Assembly: GCA_020740775.1 (NCBI GenBank)
Contig: JAHEWK010000011.1
Coordinates: 682,001-746,000, forward strand
Source: Ilyonectria destructans
Taxonomy: Eukaryota; Ascomycota; Sordariomycetes; Hypocreales; Nectriaceae
Direction: 5' to 3'
DNA: 64,000 nucleotides
Shown here: positions 19,101 through 32,200 of the stretch, one piece after another
How positions within the stretch are numbered: position 1 is the stretch's first letter
How the letters are laid out: each line of letters starts with the position of its first letter
Position numbers and translations under genes: made by a program
Notes under the pieces: generated by a model
Seen by the model: the letters and a program-made list of their open reading frames with translations, nothing else
Databases searched by the model: none
Told to the model about the DNA's origin: nothing

Positions 19101-21864
19101 ATGTCGCAGGCGTCGAGCCCCGAGAAAAACGCGTCGGCGACGGCCTCGCCTCCAGAAGCCGCCTCCGCATACGTGAAGCCGCGCAGCTGTGCGGTATGTC
19201 GCAGCCGCAAGGTCCGCTGCGACAAGTTGTCGCCGTGCTCGAATTGCCGCCGAGCCAATATTGCCTGTGTCGTGCCGTCCAATGATCGCCCCCCGCGGTG
19301 GGCTCGGCGCCTCGAGCGTATCACTAACAATGCGGCATCCACTGAAAAGGCGCCGCAGAAGTCTGACCCGGGGGCGCGCCAGGTCATGGAGAGGCTGCGC
19401 AATCTCGAGAGCCTCGTCAAGGAACTGAGTGGCCAGCTTGAGCAGGCAAACGCCGCCGCTAGTTCTGCTGCAGGTGGTTCCAGCGTCAACTCTCCTGGGA
19501 CGTCGACACAAGAGGGAGACGCAGACCGCCAGATGAACACGCCGTCAACCACAAGCGCTACAGCGATGCAGAAGCATTTTGGAAGACTAGTTCTCCAGGA
19601 TACAAGTCAGAGCCATTACATCGGCAGCGGCTTCTGGTCCCGTGTCAGCGACGAGGTATATACTGATCTTATCTTGGTCGGATTGAGCTGATCGCCCGCA
19701 GCTTGATGGGCTGAAGATAGATACCCGGCGGCTGGCAAGCGATGATTCTGATACATCAGATGACGGAGAATCACCTGAAAAGTCACCTCCCACCCATGAG
19801 CTTGATCGCACGCCTTCGGAGCGGCATGCGTTCTTGTTCCAGCACAACCTAGTCTCATCCGGGCCTGACCCACGCGAGTTTCGCATTCTACCATCCCAAA
19901 TACCCTTTCTCCTAAATACATTTTCCGAAAATGTAAACATCTTCTTACAGATTGTCCATATGCCGACCGTCAGCAAGATGATGCGCGGGATGCGTGGAAA
20001 CGATGTGTCAAACCTTACACCAGCCAACGAGGCCTTGATGTTCGCAATCTCCTACGCAGCTGTTACATCTATGGAGGAGGATGACGTGAGTACCTTAATT
20101 TGGCACACTTTATTTAATGTGCCTTGAACCGAGCTTACGTTAATTGCCTAGGTCATGACCAACTTTGGCTCCACGAAAGCAGACCTTAATCTCAAGTATC
20201 GACTCGGCTTAGAGCATGCCCTGGCCAAGGCCGATTTTCTCAATGTCCCCGACATTGTGCTAGTCCAGGCCTTTGCCATTTTTCTCTTCCTGGTTCGCCG
20301 CCATGATAGTCCGAGGTTCGTATGGATGATGACGGGCCTTGTCATCAGAATGGGGCAGGCCATCGGACTGCACCGGGACGGTTCTAATTTCCAAAACCTG
20401 CCTCCCTTTGAAGTGGAGATGCGACGAAGAGTCTGGTGGGCTCTCTGTATGCTGGACGTACGGGCGTCGGAGGACCAGGGGACGGACTTCACCATCACCA
20501 GCGGCAGCTTTGATACCAAACTCCCCCTGAACATCAACGAGGCAGATATTGACACCGAGGTCAAGGAGATGCCACCTGCACGCCAATCCTTTACTGACAT
20601 GACTTTTGCGCTCGTCTCGCACGAAATTTGCGAGATCGTGAGGCAGATGATGGCTCCAGGGCCCAAGCACAGTGGGCCAAGTGTCGAAGAGCAAAGCCGC
20701 CTCCTAAACACCCTGCATGTGAAACTTGAAGGGAGGTACCTTGAATATTCATCAGAGTCCAGCAATGTCGCATACCGAGCTGCGGTTACTTCTACCCGCC
20801 TTGTAATAGGCAAGATGAAGCTTTTGGTCTACCTTCCCATTCTTTTCTCCTCTCCGAGCGAGCACTTCTCACATGAGATTCGGGACAAACTGCTGGTTGC
20901 CGGATTAGAGGTCGCCGAGTACAACCACGCTCTCAACGCCGAGAAGGAATACACTCCATGGCGCTGGATTTTCCAAACCTACACCCATTGGTACGCCATC
21001 GTCTTCCTCTTCATCGAGATTTCTCGCCGCCAGTGGTCGCCTATCGTTGAACGAGCTTGGGTCGCTCTTCATAGCAGCTGGTTGATCCCAACCCATGCCA
21101 AGATGGACAAGAACTTGCGAACCTGGCTTCCGCTGCGGAAGTTAATGTCCAAAGCTCGCAAGCATCGCGCCGCAGAGCTCGGGCGGCTACGCGGCGATGC
21201 ATCCGCCATTGCACAGCGGGAGATGAGTGATCGCAACATTCCCCCTCCAGCCAGTTCTGGACCGTTTCCGGAAGGGAAAGCCGAGGAGCTCTTTCACCAA
21301 CACTGGCGCAGTCTTTTCAGTATGCCAGTGGACCACGGTAGCCAAAAACACGTCTCTGGAACTCCCGGGGTAGGTGATTCGCCTCCGTCGATTGTGGTAC
21401 GGGGAGTCGATACGTCACAACAGAATATTATCTCTGAACCAGCAAATTGGCAGCAGGATATGTGGTCCAACTCGAGTTTCCAGCCTGTCGACCAAGTTGT
21501 AAATCCTCGCTTTGGCGACCAAGGCCCGGTTAACACATCCACGAACCCGAATTTGACCAAAGCCATGAATCCTCAGAGCGGATTGGCCCCTGGATTGACA
21601 CCTGGGAAGACTGAAGAGTCCTCACACAGCACGCCGTCCACCGTACCGACAGAGTGGCCAGATCCCCAGCTGATAGGCCCCGGCTTCACGCCTTGGCTAT
21701 GGGCTGACGCGGATCCAATGGTTGATGTTTTTGCTGATGTGGATGTGAATATGGACATGGACGGAGAGATTGACTGGAATAATTGGTTAGAATTTGCCAA
21801 TGGCATGGAGGAGGGTATGAGGCCGGATGGAGCTGCTGGCAGTTGGCCCACGCCTATGTCGTAA
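19101..21864 (+). CDS. Zn2Cys6 fungal transcription factor
   Basis: Predicted 883-aa nuclear regulator. Exons 19101-19655, 19702-20085 and 20152-21864; introns of 46 and 66 bp keep frame. The binuclear zinc cluster is at residues 30-56 with spacing C-x2-C-x6-C-x5-C-x2-C-x6-C (starts CAVCRSRKVRC). A coiled-coil linker follows (RLRNLESLVKELSGQLEQ). The Fungal_trans (MHR) domain spans roughly residues 240-560, including FVWMMTGLVIRMGQAIGLHR and RRRVWWALCMLDVRASE. The C-terminal 150 residues are rich in Pro, Ser and Asp (ending with repeated DVDVNMDMDGEIDW) and look like an acidic activation domain. Target genes are unknown; it adjoins the SDR/SRPBCC pair, so those are the first candidates. Confidence 0.93.
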
Positions 21865-22191
21865 GATTTGAGCTTCTGGTTGCCAGTTAAACAGGACTGC
21901 GGTAGTGACAGGAGATCATAGACTTCCGCGAGTAGTGGAACACACGGTCACGAGGATGATAAACGGTGGCTATGGTGATCGAGTATTGATCACATTGAGT
22001 CTAGTGTGGTCTGAAAGTTGGATTAACTAGATGCCGTGCACTTTGTGGTGGTTCATGGTCAAATATCAAGTCTCATCCGGGATTCGGCAGCGACCGACGC
22101 CTTACAGGAATTTCAAGTACTCTGACCGAATAATTCAATTACACACCACTAGAGCTTAGGTCTCAATTCTTTGTCAATATCTGCCAAACTC
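21865..22191. other. Convergent intergenic region
   Basis: The regulator's 3' end meets that of the 916-aa gene on the other strand. No other feature seen. Confidence 0.6.
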
Positions 22192-25100
22192 TCATCCTAC
22201 CAAGTATGCAACATGCGCATGGCTATGGTCCTGCTGGGAGGGATGAGGTGTCGAGCCTCCGCCACTATGGCCATGCGAGCCATCGAGAAGTGAACCAAAC
22301 CAACTACCACTACCAGAGGTATAGACTGCATGGTTAGGACCGCTGTTAGGCTGATGGGTAGAGTCTGTATCGCCTTGCGCATGCAACCCATCGAGAAAGT
22401 ATCCAAGTGGCCCCGTCGCATCTTGACTGCCTGAATCTGTTCCATCAATATCCTCGACATCAGCCCCCATGAATGCCACGGCATTTAGACTGTCGTTGAC
22501 CACTGGACCATCATCACTATTATCCTGATCGGAAGTCGCAAATAAACCCAGTCGGGGCGCCATGGTAGCTAGCTGCATGCGTTCATCACGCAGCTTTTCG
22601 TACGCCCTGATTTGTTCAGATCGGGGCCGGAGTGCCCATGGTGCGATCCAGTAGTCGACTCCCTTTCCAGCTTCAAAGTAATGGCTGTACGGTTGGGCGC
22701 GGTGAATACCTCCCAACTTCACCCGAATGAGAGACAGGTTTTGATCTCGCGGTTCTTCCTCGTCCAGCCACGCCGTGGCCCTGCAAAACGATCGGGATTT
22801 TGCCATGGCAGCGGCCACCCTGTGAAGAATTGACGCTGCTGTAAGGACCTGTAATCGGTTCTTCAGCCATGATTGTGGGCTTGCGTGCAGTCCTGCCGTT
22901 TCACCAACCACGCTCGCTGGTGCGTACATGTGCGAGTCGCGCGTCAGGTGAAGTGCTGCAATGGACCACGAATCAAACGGAAAGGCCCAGACATGCTTGG
23001 CTAGGTTGCATTCCCCGCACCGGGTAAGACATTTCCTATATGCTTCGGTGCAATCCCAGGGGAATAGATCCTGGTATGGGTATATCGATCCACCGAAAGC
23101 GCCCCAGTCGTGCCAGTACTCTTGGTATGTGTCGATAATATCAGCTTCGTCATAACGTCCGAAGCGGAATCGGAGAAGATACTCCTCGGTGAGTCCTTTT
23201 GGGACATCAAACTGGCTCTTGACGTCCTGGTTCGTATATCCTTCATCCGGGCAGACGAAACTCATAGTGTATAATGGACCGTTGACTTGGGCCAGTTGTC
23301 CAGGTCCATTTACAAGATACTTGAAGAGATTGTGGTCGATGATTGAGTCGCAAAACTTCTGGCAGTTATTCTCGGTGATGCTCCATGTGATTTCATTTAC
23401 TGGATGCAAGAGCCGCTGCGCAATGCTTTGCAAGTAGACCCTTACCCGAGTTTGAATAAGAGTCTTGAGTTGCTGCAGTATTGGTTCGAGTGCAGAGTCT
23501 AGAATTGCATCCTGATCGGATATCGGCAAACCTGGGTTGTCAAACGGCGCTTTACTTGCCGCGAGGAGGTCATTCACAATCTGCAGTTCCGCATCGTAGG
23601 GAAGAACGCCGCTGAAGGGTACGCCCACTACCTGTTTCATGATGGCCTTGTATCTTTTCTGGTTGGCGGTTTTATGTTTGCGCCTCCACAAACTGCGCTC
23701 TGGAGACCCGTCGACGGCAAGGCTTTGATCCTTTTGTGTTTTGATGTGGAACCGTTGGTGGAAGACGGGTAACTCGCGTAAGGTGATGTGTGCACCGCCT
23801 TTTGATCTAAAATTTGAATATAAGTCATGGGCGATTTATTACTCAGTATGGAGGAAGAGGAACTTACTGAGATACCCCGTTCTCGATGATCAAAGGTCCG
23901 ACACGGAGAGCCATGTGCACATTGCCGAATGGGTATTTCTGCGCGTGCTTCCTAAGGAATCGTGGAATGTCTGTGTCAGCCTGTGCCTGGGCATGCGCAG
24001 CATCATCCTTGGTTCTTGGCAAATTCGGTGAACCAGAGCCGGCTTTCTGGGGCTTCTTTTTCCCCGTTACAAGCCTTGAGGCGATTTTGGTAAATTTGCT
24101 TGGCTCTTTCGCCCTTCCAGCAGCCATCAGGCCCTGATACTTGGCCAGGGCGACAAGCTCACGTAGCTTGAGCAGGTTGCATCTCATCTGTCCTCCTATG
24201 ATGTGGCTGTCATTCCTGCCAATTGGGAAGAGGCTGATTGGCCTCCCAGATTCGTCTAACTTTGTGGGATGCTTGCAGCCGCACATCTGCATGCTTATGT
24301 CTGAAGTGATGGCCTCAGGAAGAATGCAGTGCTTGTATGCCTTTGAGTAGGACTCCTCGCCGTAATAGTAAAGGCGGTAGCAACTCTCACAAACCACCCC
24401 ACTCTCGGCTGGACTGTTGCAGGTGAACATGCTCCCGCATACGACGTTTTTACAACTTGGCCGTGCGCAGCGGAGTGGCTCAAATTTTGGCATCGACTTT
24501 TTGTCAAGCTTAGAGAACATCACTGTTTATATTAGCTTGTGAATTGCCTCGAAAGCTTGTGAATTTACGTTGGGGTATAGCTGGCCTATTCCAGACGCCG
24601 AGTTTATCAAGTGGTGGCCGATGTTCAATTAGTTTTTCCAAGTCGAGAAAACCTGGTGAAATTTAGCTAGATACCCTGTTTAGGATCGGAAAGAAGAGCA
24701 GACCGGCGTTTTGTAGAAGCATCCATGCTCTCTGCTGCATGCCTTTGAGCTTTGGGGTATCTGGTGGGGAACCGAATCAGAACCGGCTGGACAAACGGTT
24801 GGAGGTAACACACCATCAATCGCCCTCTTTACCTCGGACTTAATTTTATCTCTATAGTACTCCACTTTCTTGATTCTATAATCCCTTGGGCTTGCATCAT
24901 TGGATACCATCTGGAGTTGTGGCGTGAATGATTTTGATTCTCTCTTCTTCCCTGTAGCGAAGTTAATCTTGAGCTGGTGATCTATGAGTGGAATTGGATT
25001 CTCATGGCAGGGATTAGTACGTACTTTGGTGGTTCGCATACTGTCGGGCTTCCCGGCTGACTTGGTCGATAAACGTATCAAAACCATGAATATGGTCGTC

Positions 25101-25337
25101 GTTTTCATCGTCGATGGCCACGTCGGAAAGGTCTGGTTCTTGCCATGCCTTTAGGGTACGGATGATATTCTCGAGGTCGGCCTTGACGCCTTCCCAATAG
25201 AACTTGTCCAGTTCTTGAAGCAAGTGTTCGCTTCCCGGCCCTACTAATGACCAGGTGAGATTTCCCACCGCTGTGATGCTGGACGGTTGGGAGCGGGAGA
25301 AGAGTCGGGGCGCTCGGGTACCCATTCGTTGCGCCAT
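22192..25337 (-). CDS. Large Cys-containing fungal protein of unknown function
   Basis: Four-exon model on the minus strand: 25337-25025, 24981-24814, 24522-23868 and 23806-22192, giving 916 aa. The first intron is short (43 bp) and the second long (291 bp, donor GTGTGT, acceptor AACAG); the third is 61 bp with GTAAGT. Joining across the long intron gives the smooth reading SEVKRAIDVMFSKLDKKSMP. The first half holds a possible Zn-binding region, LRCARPSCKNVVCGSMFTC then GVVCESCYRLYYYGEESY and QMCGCKHP. The second half has conserved-looking aromatic blocks (EYWHDWGAFGGSIYPYQDLF, CLTRCGECNLAKHVWAFPFD). The C terminus is Gly/Ser/His-rich. I do not recognise a named domain. Alternative: two genes, one of 204 aa (25337-24680) and one of 755 aa starting at 24520. 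Confidence 0.6.
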
Positions 25338-26485
25338 GGCTGGCAAGCGCACTGTCGCTTCGACGATTCTCTGAACTACCCAAGAGTTTGATTCAGATCA
25401 AATTCGATAATAGTTGCTCGGAAGAAGCGGCGTGACTTGTTTCAGGTTGTGGAGAGGCCATATGGTCCCACACTGTCAGCCTGAGTTACTGCGCTCTCAG
25501 GCATGCTAAGCCCCGCCCCCGCTCAGCCTCACAATTACGATTTACGTGAGGACGATCCATGAAGTGTAGGATTCCCTCAATGACCGAGCTCAGAAGCAAA
25601 TGGCTGGGATATATCATATTTGAGATTTAGGAATAAAGATCCTGAGATAAATCCGGGTCGTTGACCTTGACATGGACCGGTTGAATTGGTGATTTGGGCT
25701 GAACACCTCAGGAGCGTCGCAAAGCAGGCTGACAGCAGGTGTGAGAAACCACTCTGTTATCTGCAGGTGCACATTTTTAGCTTGTTCGTCCTTCCAGGTG
25801 CCACAGAGACCTTCCAGGTGCCATAGAGACACGAGGCAAATGCTGCTCGCTCAGCAAAGCCGGGCGCACATTGTGTTTCGTCAGCCGCCACAACATCATA
25901 GCGTCTCGGAAGAGCGCATGGGCTGAGTGGCTTAGACGTCTCCTTGTGCATCTGCCGTCCGCCCAAGTGTTGTACGCACTGCCGCGTCACCACACGCACC
26001 TACCAGGTCGCAAGGTGCAAGAAGAAGCGAAGGGCTAAATTGAACGTCGGTGGCTGGTGAAATGTCTCGGCTTGTCCGGCCTTTGAAGTCCCGCAGCGTG
26101 TAACCCAGAGGATTCCTTGGCCCCCAACCACGCTTGGCGTTCTGCAATCATCTCTCAAGTTAGGTAGTCCGGAATGAACACATCTCAACTTCAGGTGAGG
26201 CTACTGATACATACCTTAGTCCGAGTCCGTAGCTGCGCTTCCATTGGCTCGGGCGGGGTGATTACGGCTGGCCGTCGCGCCACTATATTGCCAAGTCACA
26301 GTGAATGTGCAACTTCCGGTCGCACAGCGAGTATGGAATTTAATACAGCGACTGTGGGATCACTTCTTTGTACCACGCTCAGCCGCCACAACTATAAGTA
26401 CCTACACCTTTGTGGATGAGATTGACACTCCTGTGGCCTCCGCCGTACTGTAGCACTTGTGTGCCATATCAACCAATCCTGCGCC
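25338..26485. other. Divergent intergenic region with 20-bp duplication
   Basis: A 1.1-kb stretch between two divergent genes. It contains a 20-bp tandem duplication (cttccaggtgccacagagac, then the same with one C/T change) at 25791-25830. No gene is supported. Confidence 0.55.
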
Positions 26486-27855
26486 ATGGATGATTCAAGT
26501 TGCAAGATTAAAGGCGACTCGGACTTTTACGGACGCGGTATCCGCATCGGAATCTACCTGCAATGGATCTCTTCTTGGATGAGCCTCCTGGTAGATCCAC
26601 AGTCTGCCCAATCCGTCTTCGACACTAATTCTATCTTCGTGTTCGCCATTACTACGGCGACAATTCTGGCAAACTTTTCCAAAGACTCAGGCATCAAACC
26701 GATCCAACCGATCGAAACATTTATCATGTTGCAGTTCATGCTTGGATTCTTAATTACTACGTTAAGCACCATCGGTATACGTCTCAACTTTCTCCGCTTG
26801 GGTGGCGTTGAAGAGGTTGCTGGATCGCTGAAGGCTTGTTCCAGCGAAACTTCTTCAAGGATATTCCGCGACAGACAAAACGCGACAGCTTTTACACAAC
26901 TAAAGAAAATTGCAAGCTGGCCACTAAATTTCCTATTACTACTCAAACCCTATCATTTATCATTATCTGGAGTCCTCTGGAGGACTGCGATTGCCAGCAT
27001 CATCGCGTGGCTCAATTTGTGGTTTTGGTGGTTCCGCTTGAAGACTCCCTCCCAGTCCGACAATAGCTGCGATCACCGATTTTCTTTTCCCTTTTCAAAC
27101 CCAGAAGCCAACATTTCCTTCGGCAGGATCTTTTCGATCATTCTTGCCGCCTTTGTTTTCCTCCCAGCTTTATTGGTCCTCTATTTCGCGATACACCTCC
27201 TTTATACCACAATTAAGGTTGTGGGGAGAGAAACCTTGGAATTCACCAGACCAAAGTCCAACGCGAGGAGAAAGACAGACGTTAAAGAGATCTTTAACGA
27301 ATTATTAGGGAGGAAGAAAAGTCCGCTTTCAAGAATAAGTCATCATGTGCACGGGATTCTCGCATCCATGCCATCCTCACTGGGCTTGATGGACTTCATC
27401 GGCCAGTTGTCTACCTCTGACAATCAGAACAAGAAGGTTCATTTAACAGACATATTCAAATTAATTGTATCACTCGAGAAAGCAAAGCTCAAAAGAACGG
27501 CCGTGGGTGGGAATCTTGAAATGTACGTCAATTTCAACCACTGGTTATTAAACTAATTGAGTCATAACGTAGGTCCTGGCAGCGATTGCTTCCCTATTCC
27601 TTGTGGAATATCTATATCATTGTCAGCATCGTTTGGTTCATACGCTGCATTGAGCTCACCATCATCAACAATCCCATCGAAGGAGTTGATTCAATCCAGG
27701 AGACTGACCCTGGACAATTAATACCCTTCATCATTGGCTTCGTCAACATGGTACAAGTTCTTAAAAAGGTTGTACTAGTAGGCCTCGCCAAGGTTTGCAC
27801 CATTCTGATTCGCATGGTTTTGGCTGATGTCCTAACGCTGGCAGATATATCCTGA
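26486..27855 (+). CDS. Multipass membrane protein, function unknown
   Basis: Predicted 439-aa protein. Exons 26486-27522 and 27573-27855; the 50-bp intron (GTACGT to CGTAG) restores the frame into MSWQRLLPYSLWNIYIIVSI. Start chosen at ATG 26486 (MDDSSCKIKGDSDFYG). Six or more hydrophobic segments are visible, for example FVFAITTATILANF, FMLGFLITTLSTIGI, IASIIAWLNLWFWWF, FSIILAAFVFLPALLVLYF, IYIIVSIVWFIRCIELTII and LIPFIIGFVNMV. The opening GRGIRIGIYLQW and the terminal IEGVDSIQETDPGQLIPF blocks match a fungal membrane protein type I have seen annotated only as hypothetical. No transporter or channel signature is evident. Confidence 0.75.
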
Positions 27856-29274
27856 CTGGAGTAATGTAAACCTTGCGGTACCTGAGTCTTCGGGGGGCCC
27901 TCTTGAGATAACTAGAGATCGAATATGAGAAGAATAAGAGACGACGCGACGCTGGGGCGCACCCGGACGACCACGCTACCACCATGCTAGCTGTACCTTG
28001 GAGAGAAATACCCGGTTAGAATGATGCCATGAGCGGTGCGCACGTTTGGAAGCTTTCGTATTTTTACTGTGGGTGGGAGTTGTGAAGGAACACAAGGGAG
28101 CACATTGAGCATGGGATGATTTCCTTGGTTGCTCAAATATATTATTATCTACTGAAGGTCCAAATTGGGAGTTTGAGCACTGTTATGCATTGCATGCTCC
28201 GTTCAGTGCCTACTTTCCTGTAAGGTAGTCTTACTTAAACGCTCTTCAGCAGTTATAGGATAGATCTCTACGGTGTGCTCATCAAGTAGGTTGTCACGGG
28301 AGGACAGTCTCAAAAATACCGGTGGATTTAAGCAGACTTAATAAAACCACTGTCCGAGGCTGTTTAGAGTAATTCGGTACTAAGTGGGTCAGTATTGGTC
28401 TACTAGTTATCGCACCGTTGAAGTCGGACCGTCTCGGCTTGTCTTTTCCTATCAAGTATGGAGATGTTACATATTTACCGGGGCTCTATACGCACGATTC
28501 GTCATTTCGCCATGTCGAAAACTCCGTTCGTTGACTTAAACGCCGTTCAGATAAACCCTGTTGTCTGAAATCCGTTCGACTGAATCCCGTTCATCTGAAT
28601 CCCGTTCGGGTAAACTTCTCGTCATCTTGTGCCTCGCTGTTGATGAACGCTACTAGCTAACAGGTTCTCTCCTTTCGCTTTTATAGTTTTGCTTGCACGC
28701 TTATTAGCCCTTTCTGGGAATTACTACCGAATTTAAGTAAACCTCGCTAACACCTTCTTGAAGAGCTTCTAGCGTGGGATTGATCGTTAAACGAGCGCTC
28801 GGATTTGCCCGACGGGACCCACACGGCATAAAACCGGAGTTCGCAAGGCTCCCCCTTAAACGACGGGAGGCGATAAATTGTTGGGGGGGCAGGCCCATTT
28901 TTGTCAAAACACAACCTCGGCTCAAGGGTTTCATACCACATTAGGGACGACGCCCGCCCCTCCGACGGGCTCAGCGCCGAATGTGTGTTTCGCCATGACG
29001 ACACTCGACAGGGCTGGGCCATTGAGCCTCCAAGATAGCAGAAACCTTAGAGGAAAAGTGGGCGCTGAGATCTTTTTTTAGTTGTTGAACCAAGAGCATT
29101 ACTCGAATTCTCAACGCTTAGACCCCATGGAATGTGATGCCGAGGCATGACATAGACGGAGATTGTCCATGCGTGGCCATATTTCGAATTGAATATCTAC
29201 TAGCCTAGTCCCCTTCTCAAACCAATTTTTCAAACGGATTCGTGACAAGCCGTGAAGTGGCAATCTCAGAAACC
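27856..29274. other. 1.4-kb intergenic stretch with degenerate repeats
   Basis: No gene supported. Contains a cluster of degenerate repeats at 28523-28614 (listed separately) and AT-rich DNA at 28130-28420. The right end must hold the CYP505 promoter. Confidence 0.5.
28523..28614. repeat. Degenerate repeats with core ccgttcNNNtgaat
   Basis: Six imperfect units share ccgttc followed by a tgaa- or taaa-type block: ccgttcgttgacttaaac, ccgttcagataaacc, tgtctgaaat, ccgttcgactgaatc, ccgttcatctgaatc, ccgttcgggtaaac. The last three are regularly spaced at about 15-16 bp. It may be a degenerate minisatellite or a cluster of binding sites about 650 bp upstream of the CYP505 gene. Confidence 0.6.
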
Positions 29275-32200
29275 ATGGCGGAGATGCAAGCAACCGTTGA
29301 CATTCCAGAGCCCAAGGGCCTGCCATTTATTGGCAACATTACTTCCATCGACCCTGAATTCCCTCTTGGGTCGATGAAGTCGCTTGCCGATCAATTTGGT
29401 GAGCTCGAACAGGGTGGTTTTCATGTCCACTGAAGCTGACCCCGACGTCAACTAGGCGAGATCTATCGCTTGCGATTCCCTGACAGGACCGTTGTTATCG
29501 TCTCCAACCAGGCTTTGGTAAATGAGACGTGTAACGAGAAGCGTTTCAAAAAATCAGTAAACTCGGCGCTGAATGTTGGTCGCATCAAAATTCACTTTAT
29601 CATGGGGGATATTTTCTGACCGCTACTCTAGCAAATCAGGGCGGGTGTCCACGATGGATTATTCACAGTAGGTTAGCGCGTCCGAAAGCAGTCCTACGTT
29701 TTAACACTGAACCTAGGCAAAAATGGGAGAGGAGAATTGGGGTATCGCACATCGAGTCCTTATGCCAGCTTTTGGGCCTCTGTCGATCCGTGGAATGTAC
29801 GATGAGATGCACGACATTGCGTCCCAGCTTGCTCTTAAATGGGCACGATATGGACCCGACAATGCAATTGCCGTGACCGACGACTTTACCCGATTGACGC
29901 TGGATACGCTAGCATTATGCTCTATGGGATATCGGTTCAACAGCTACTACTCCCCAGTCCTTCACCCATTCATCGAAGCGATGGGCGACTTCCTCACTGA
30001 AGCGGGTGAGAAGCCACGTCGCCTACCCCTGCCCGCCATCGTCTACCGGGCCCGAGACGACAAACTCATGAGCGATATCGAGGTCATGAGAACCACCGCG
30101 AAGGAAGTGCTAGAGGCACGCAAGGCAGAGAACAGCAGCGAGAGAAAGGATCTTCTGGACGCAATGTTGCAGGGCGTCGACTCGAAAACAGGAAAAAAGA
30201 TGAACGACGAGAGCATCATGGACAACCTAATCACTTTTTTGATCGCTGGACACGAGACAACTTCCGGTTTGCTCTCATTTGTTTTCTACCAACTTCTCAA
30301 GCACCCAGAGGCCTATCAAAAAGCACAGCAAGAGGTAGATGATGTGGTTGGAAAGGGTGTCATCGAGGTCGGACACCTCTCGAAGCTGCCGTATATCAAC
30401 GGCGTTCTGCGCGAAACCCTCCGAATCAATGCAACCATCCCCCTGTTCACCGTCGAGGCATTTGAAGACACTGTTCTGGCTGGTAAGTACCCCGTCAAAG
30501 CGGGTGAGACCATTGTCAACCTGCTCGCAAAATCACAACTGGACCCTGCGGTATTCGGCGACGATGCGAACGAATTCAAGCCGGAGCGCATGTTCGACGA
30601 GAACTTTGAACGATTGAACCGCGAGTTCCCCAACTCGTGGAAGCCCTTTGGCAACGGCATGCGCGGCTGCATTGGCCGTCCATTCGCCTGGCAAGAAGCA
30701 TTGCTTGTCATGGTTATGCTTCTCCAAAACTTCAACTTTGTTCTTGACCCGAACTACGTCTTCGACGTCAAGCAGACTTTGACAATCAAGCCAAAGGATA
30801 TGCATATGCGCGCCATCCTGCGCGATAACCTCACGCCTACCACCCTCGAGCGCCGCCTTGCCGGACTCTTGAAGGAGGAGACAAAGGAGAAAGCTGCTAC
30901 CAGCGGTTCAGTAGATGACGGCCAGAGTGGTGTTCCGATGACGATTCTCTATGGCTCCAATAGTGGAACTTGCGAGTCTTTGGCACGTCGTATCGCGACT
31001 GATGCCGCAGCTCACGGATTCCGCGCCACCAAGGTCGATTGTCTGGACAGCGCAAAGGGCAACTTGCCTACAGATCAGCCAGTCGTCATCATCACCGCGT
31101 CATACGAAGGACAGCCTCCCGACAACGCGGGACATTTCGTGGCTTGGATCGAGCAAACAAAACAGGAGCAGAAGCCGCTCCAGGACGTCTCATATGCTGT
31201 CTTCGGCTGCGGTCATAAGGACTGGGTTCAGACCTTCCATCGCATCCCCAAGCTGGTCGACAGCAATCTTGAGGATCTTGGCGCCACGAGGCTTGTCGAT
31301 ATCGGCCTAACCGATGCTTCGTCGAGTCAAGTCTTCGAGGACTTTGAAGCTTGGGAGGATAAGAGCTTGTGGCCTGCGCTGACGGCTCGATACAATGTGA
31401 CTAGTCCTAGTGAGGGCACCAAAAGCAGCGTGGATGTAACCGTGTCGAACCTGAGGGCTCTGACTCTGCGCCAAGATGTTACAGAGGCAAGGGTCATCAG
31501 CACTCGCAGCCTGGCAAGTGGAGACGACAAGAAGCCGACGAAGAAGCATGTCGAGATCCAGTTGCCAGAGGACATGACGTACACTGCCGGCGACTATCTT
31601 GCCATCCTGCCAATCAACCCCCAGGAGAGCGTCCACCGGGCCATGCGACGATTCAAGCTTCCATGGGATGCTCATTTGGAGATCAACACCAACGACCCAC
31701 TGGCTCTCCCGACGAACACTTCGGTTCCGGCTAACGACATTCTCGGTTCATATGTTGAACTATCGCAGCCTGCAACAAAGAGAGTCAGTACATCATTTCT
31801 TGTCCAAGTTACCTTGCTAACATATATGTTCAGAACCTGCTCACTATCGCCGAAGCCGCGACAGAGGAGGCTACCAAGGCCGCTATCCGGCATCTTGCCA
31901 ACGATGCGTACGCAGAAGAGATTAATGCCAAGCGAGTTTCGGTTCTTGATATTCTAGAACGATACCCATCTGTTGACCTTCCCATTGGCGAATTTCTGCT
32001 GATGATGCCTTCGATGCGCATTCGACAATAGTAAGTTCTTCATCAACTCACTTCTGTTAAAGCAGAATCTGACAACCGAATAGCTCTGTTTCTTCTTCGC
32101 CACTCTGGAACAAATCCCACGTCACACTATCCTTCTCTGTCCTCAATGAGCCCTCACTCTCCGGCCATGGCTCCCATCAAGGCGTTGCCACTTCCTATCT

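Noticed and set aside
24520..25337. Independent 204-aa gene at 24680-25337
   Set aside because: Its last codons after GVLPPT look non-conserved, while splicing at the GTGTGT donor gives a smooth join to the next exons; kept only as an alternative.
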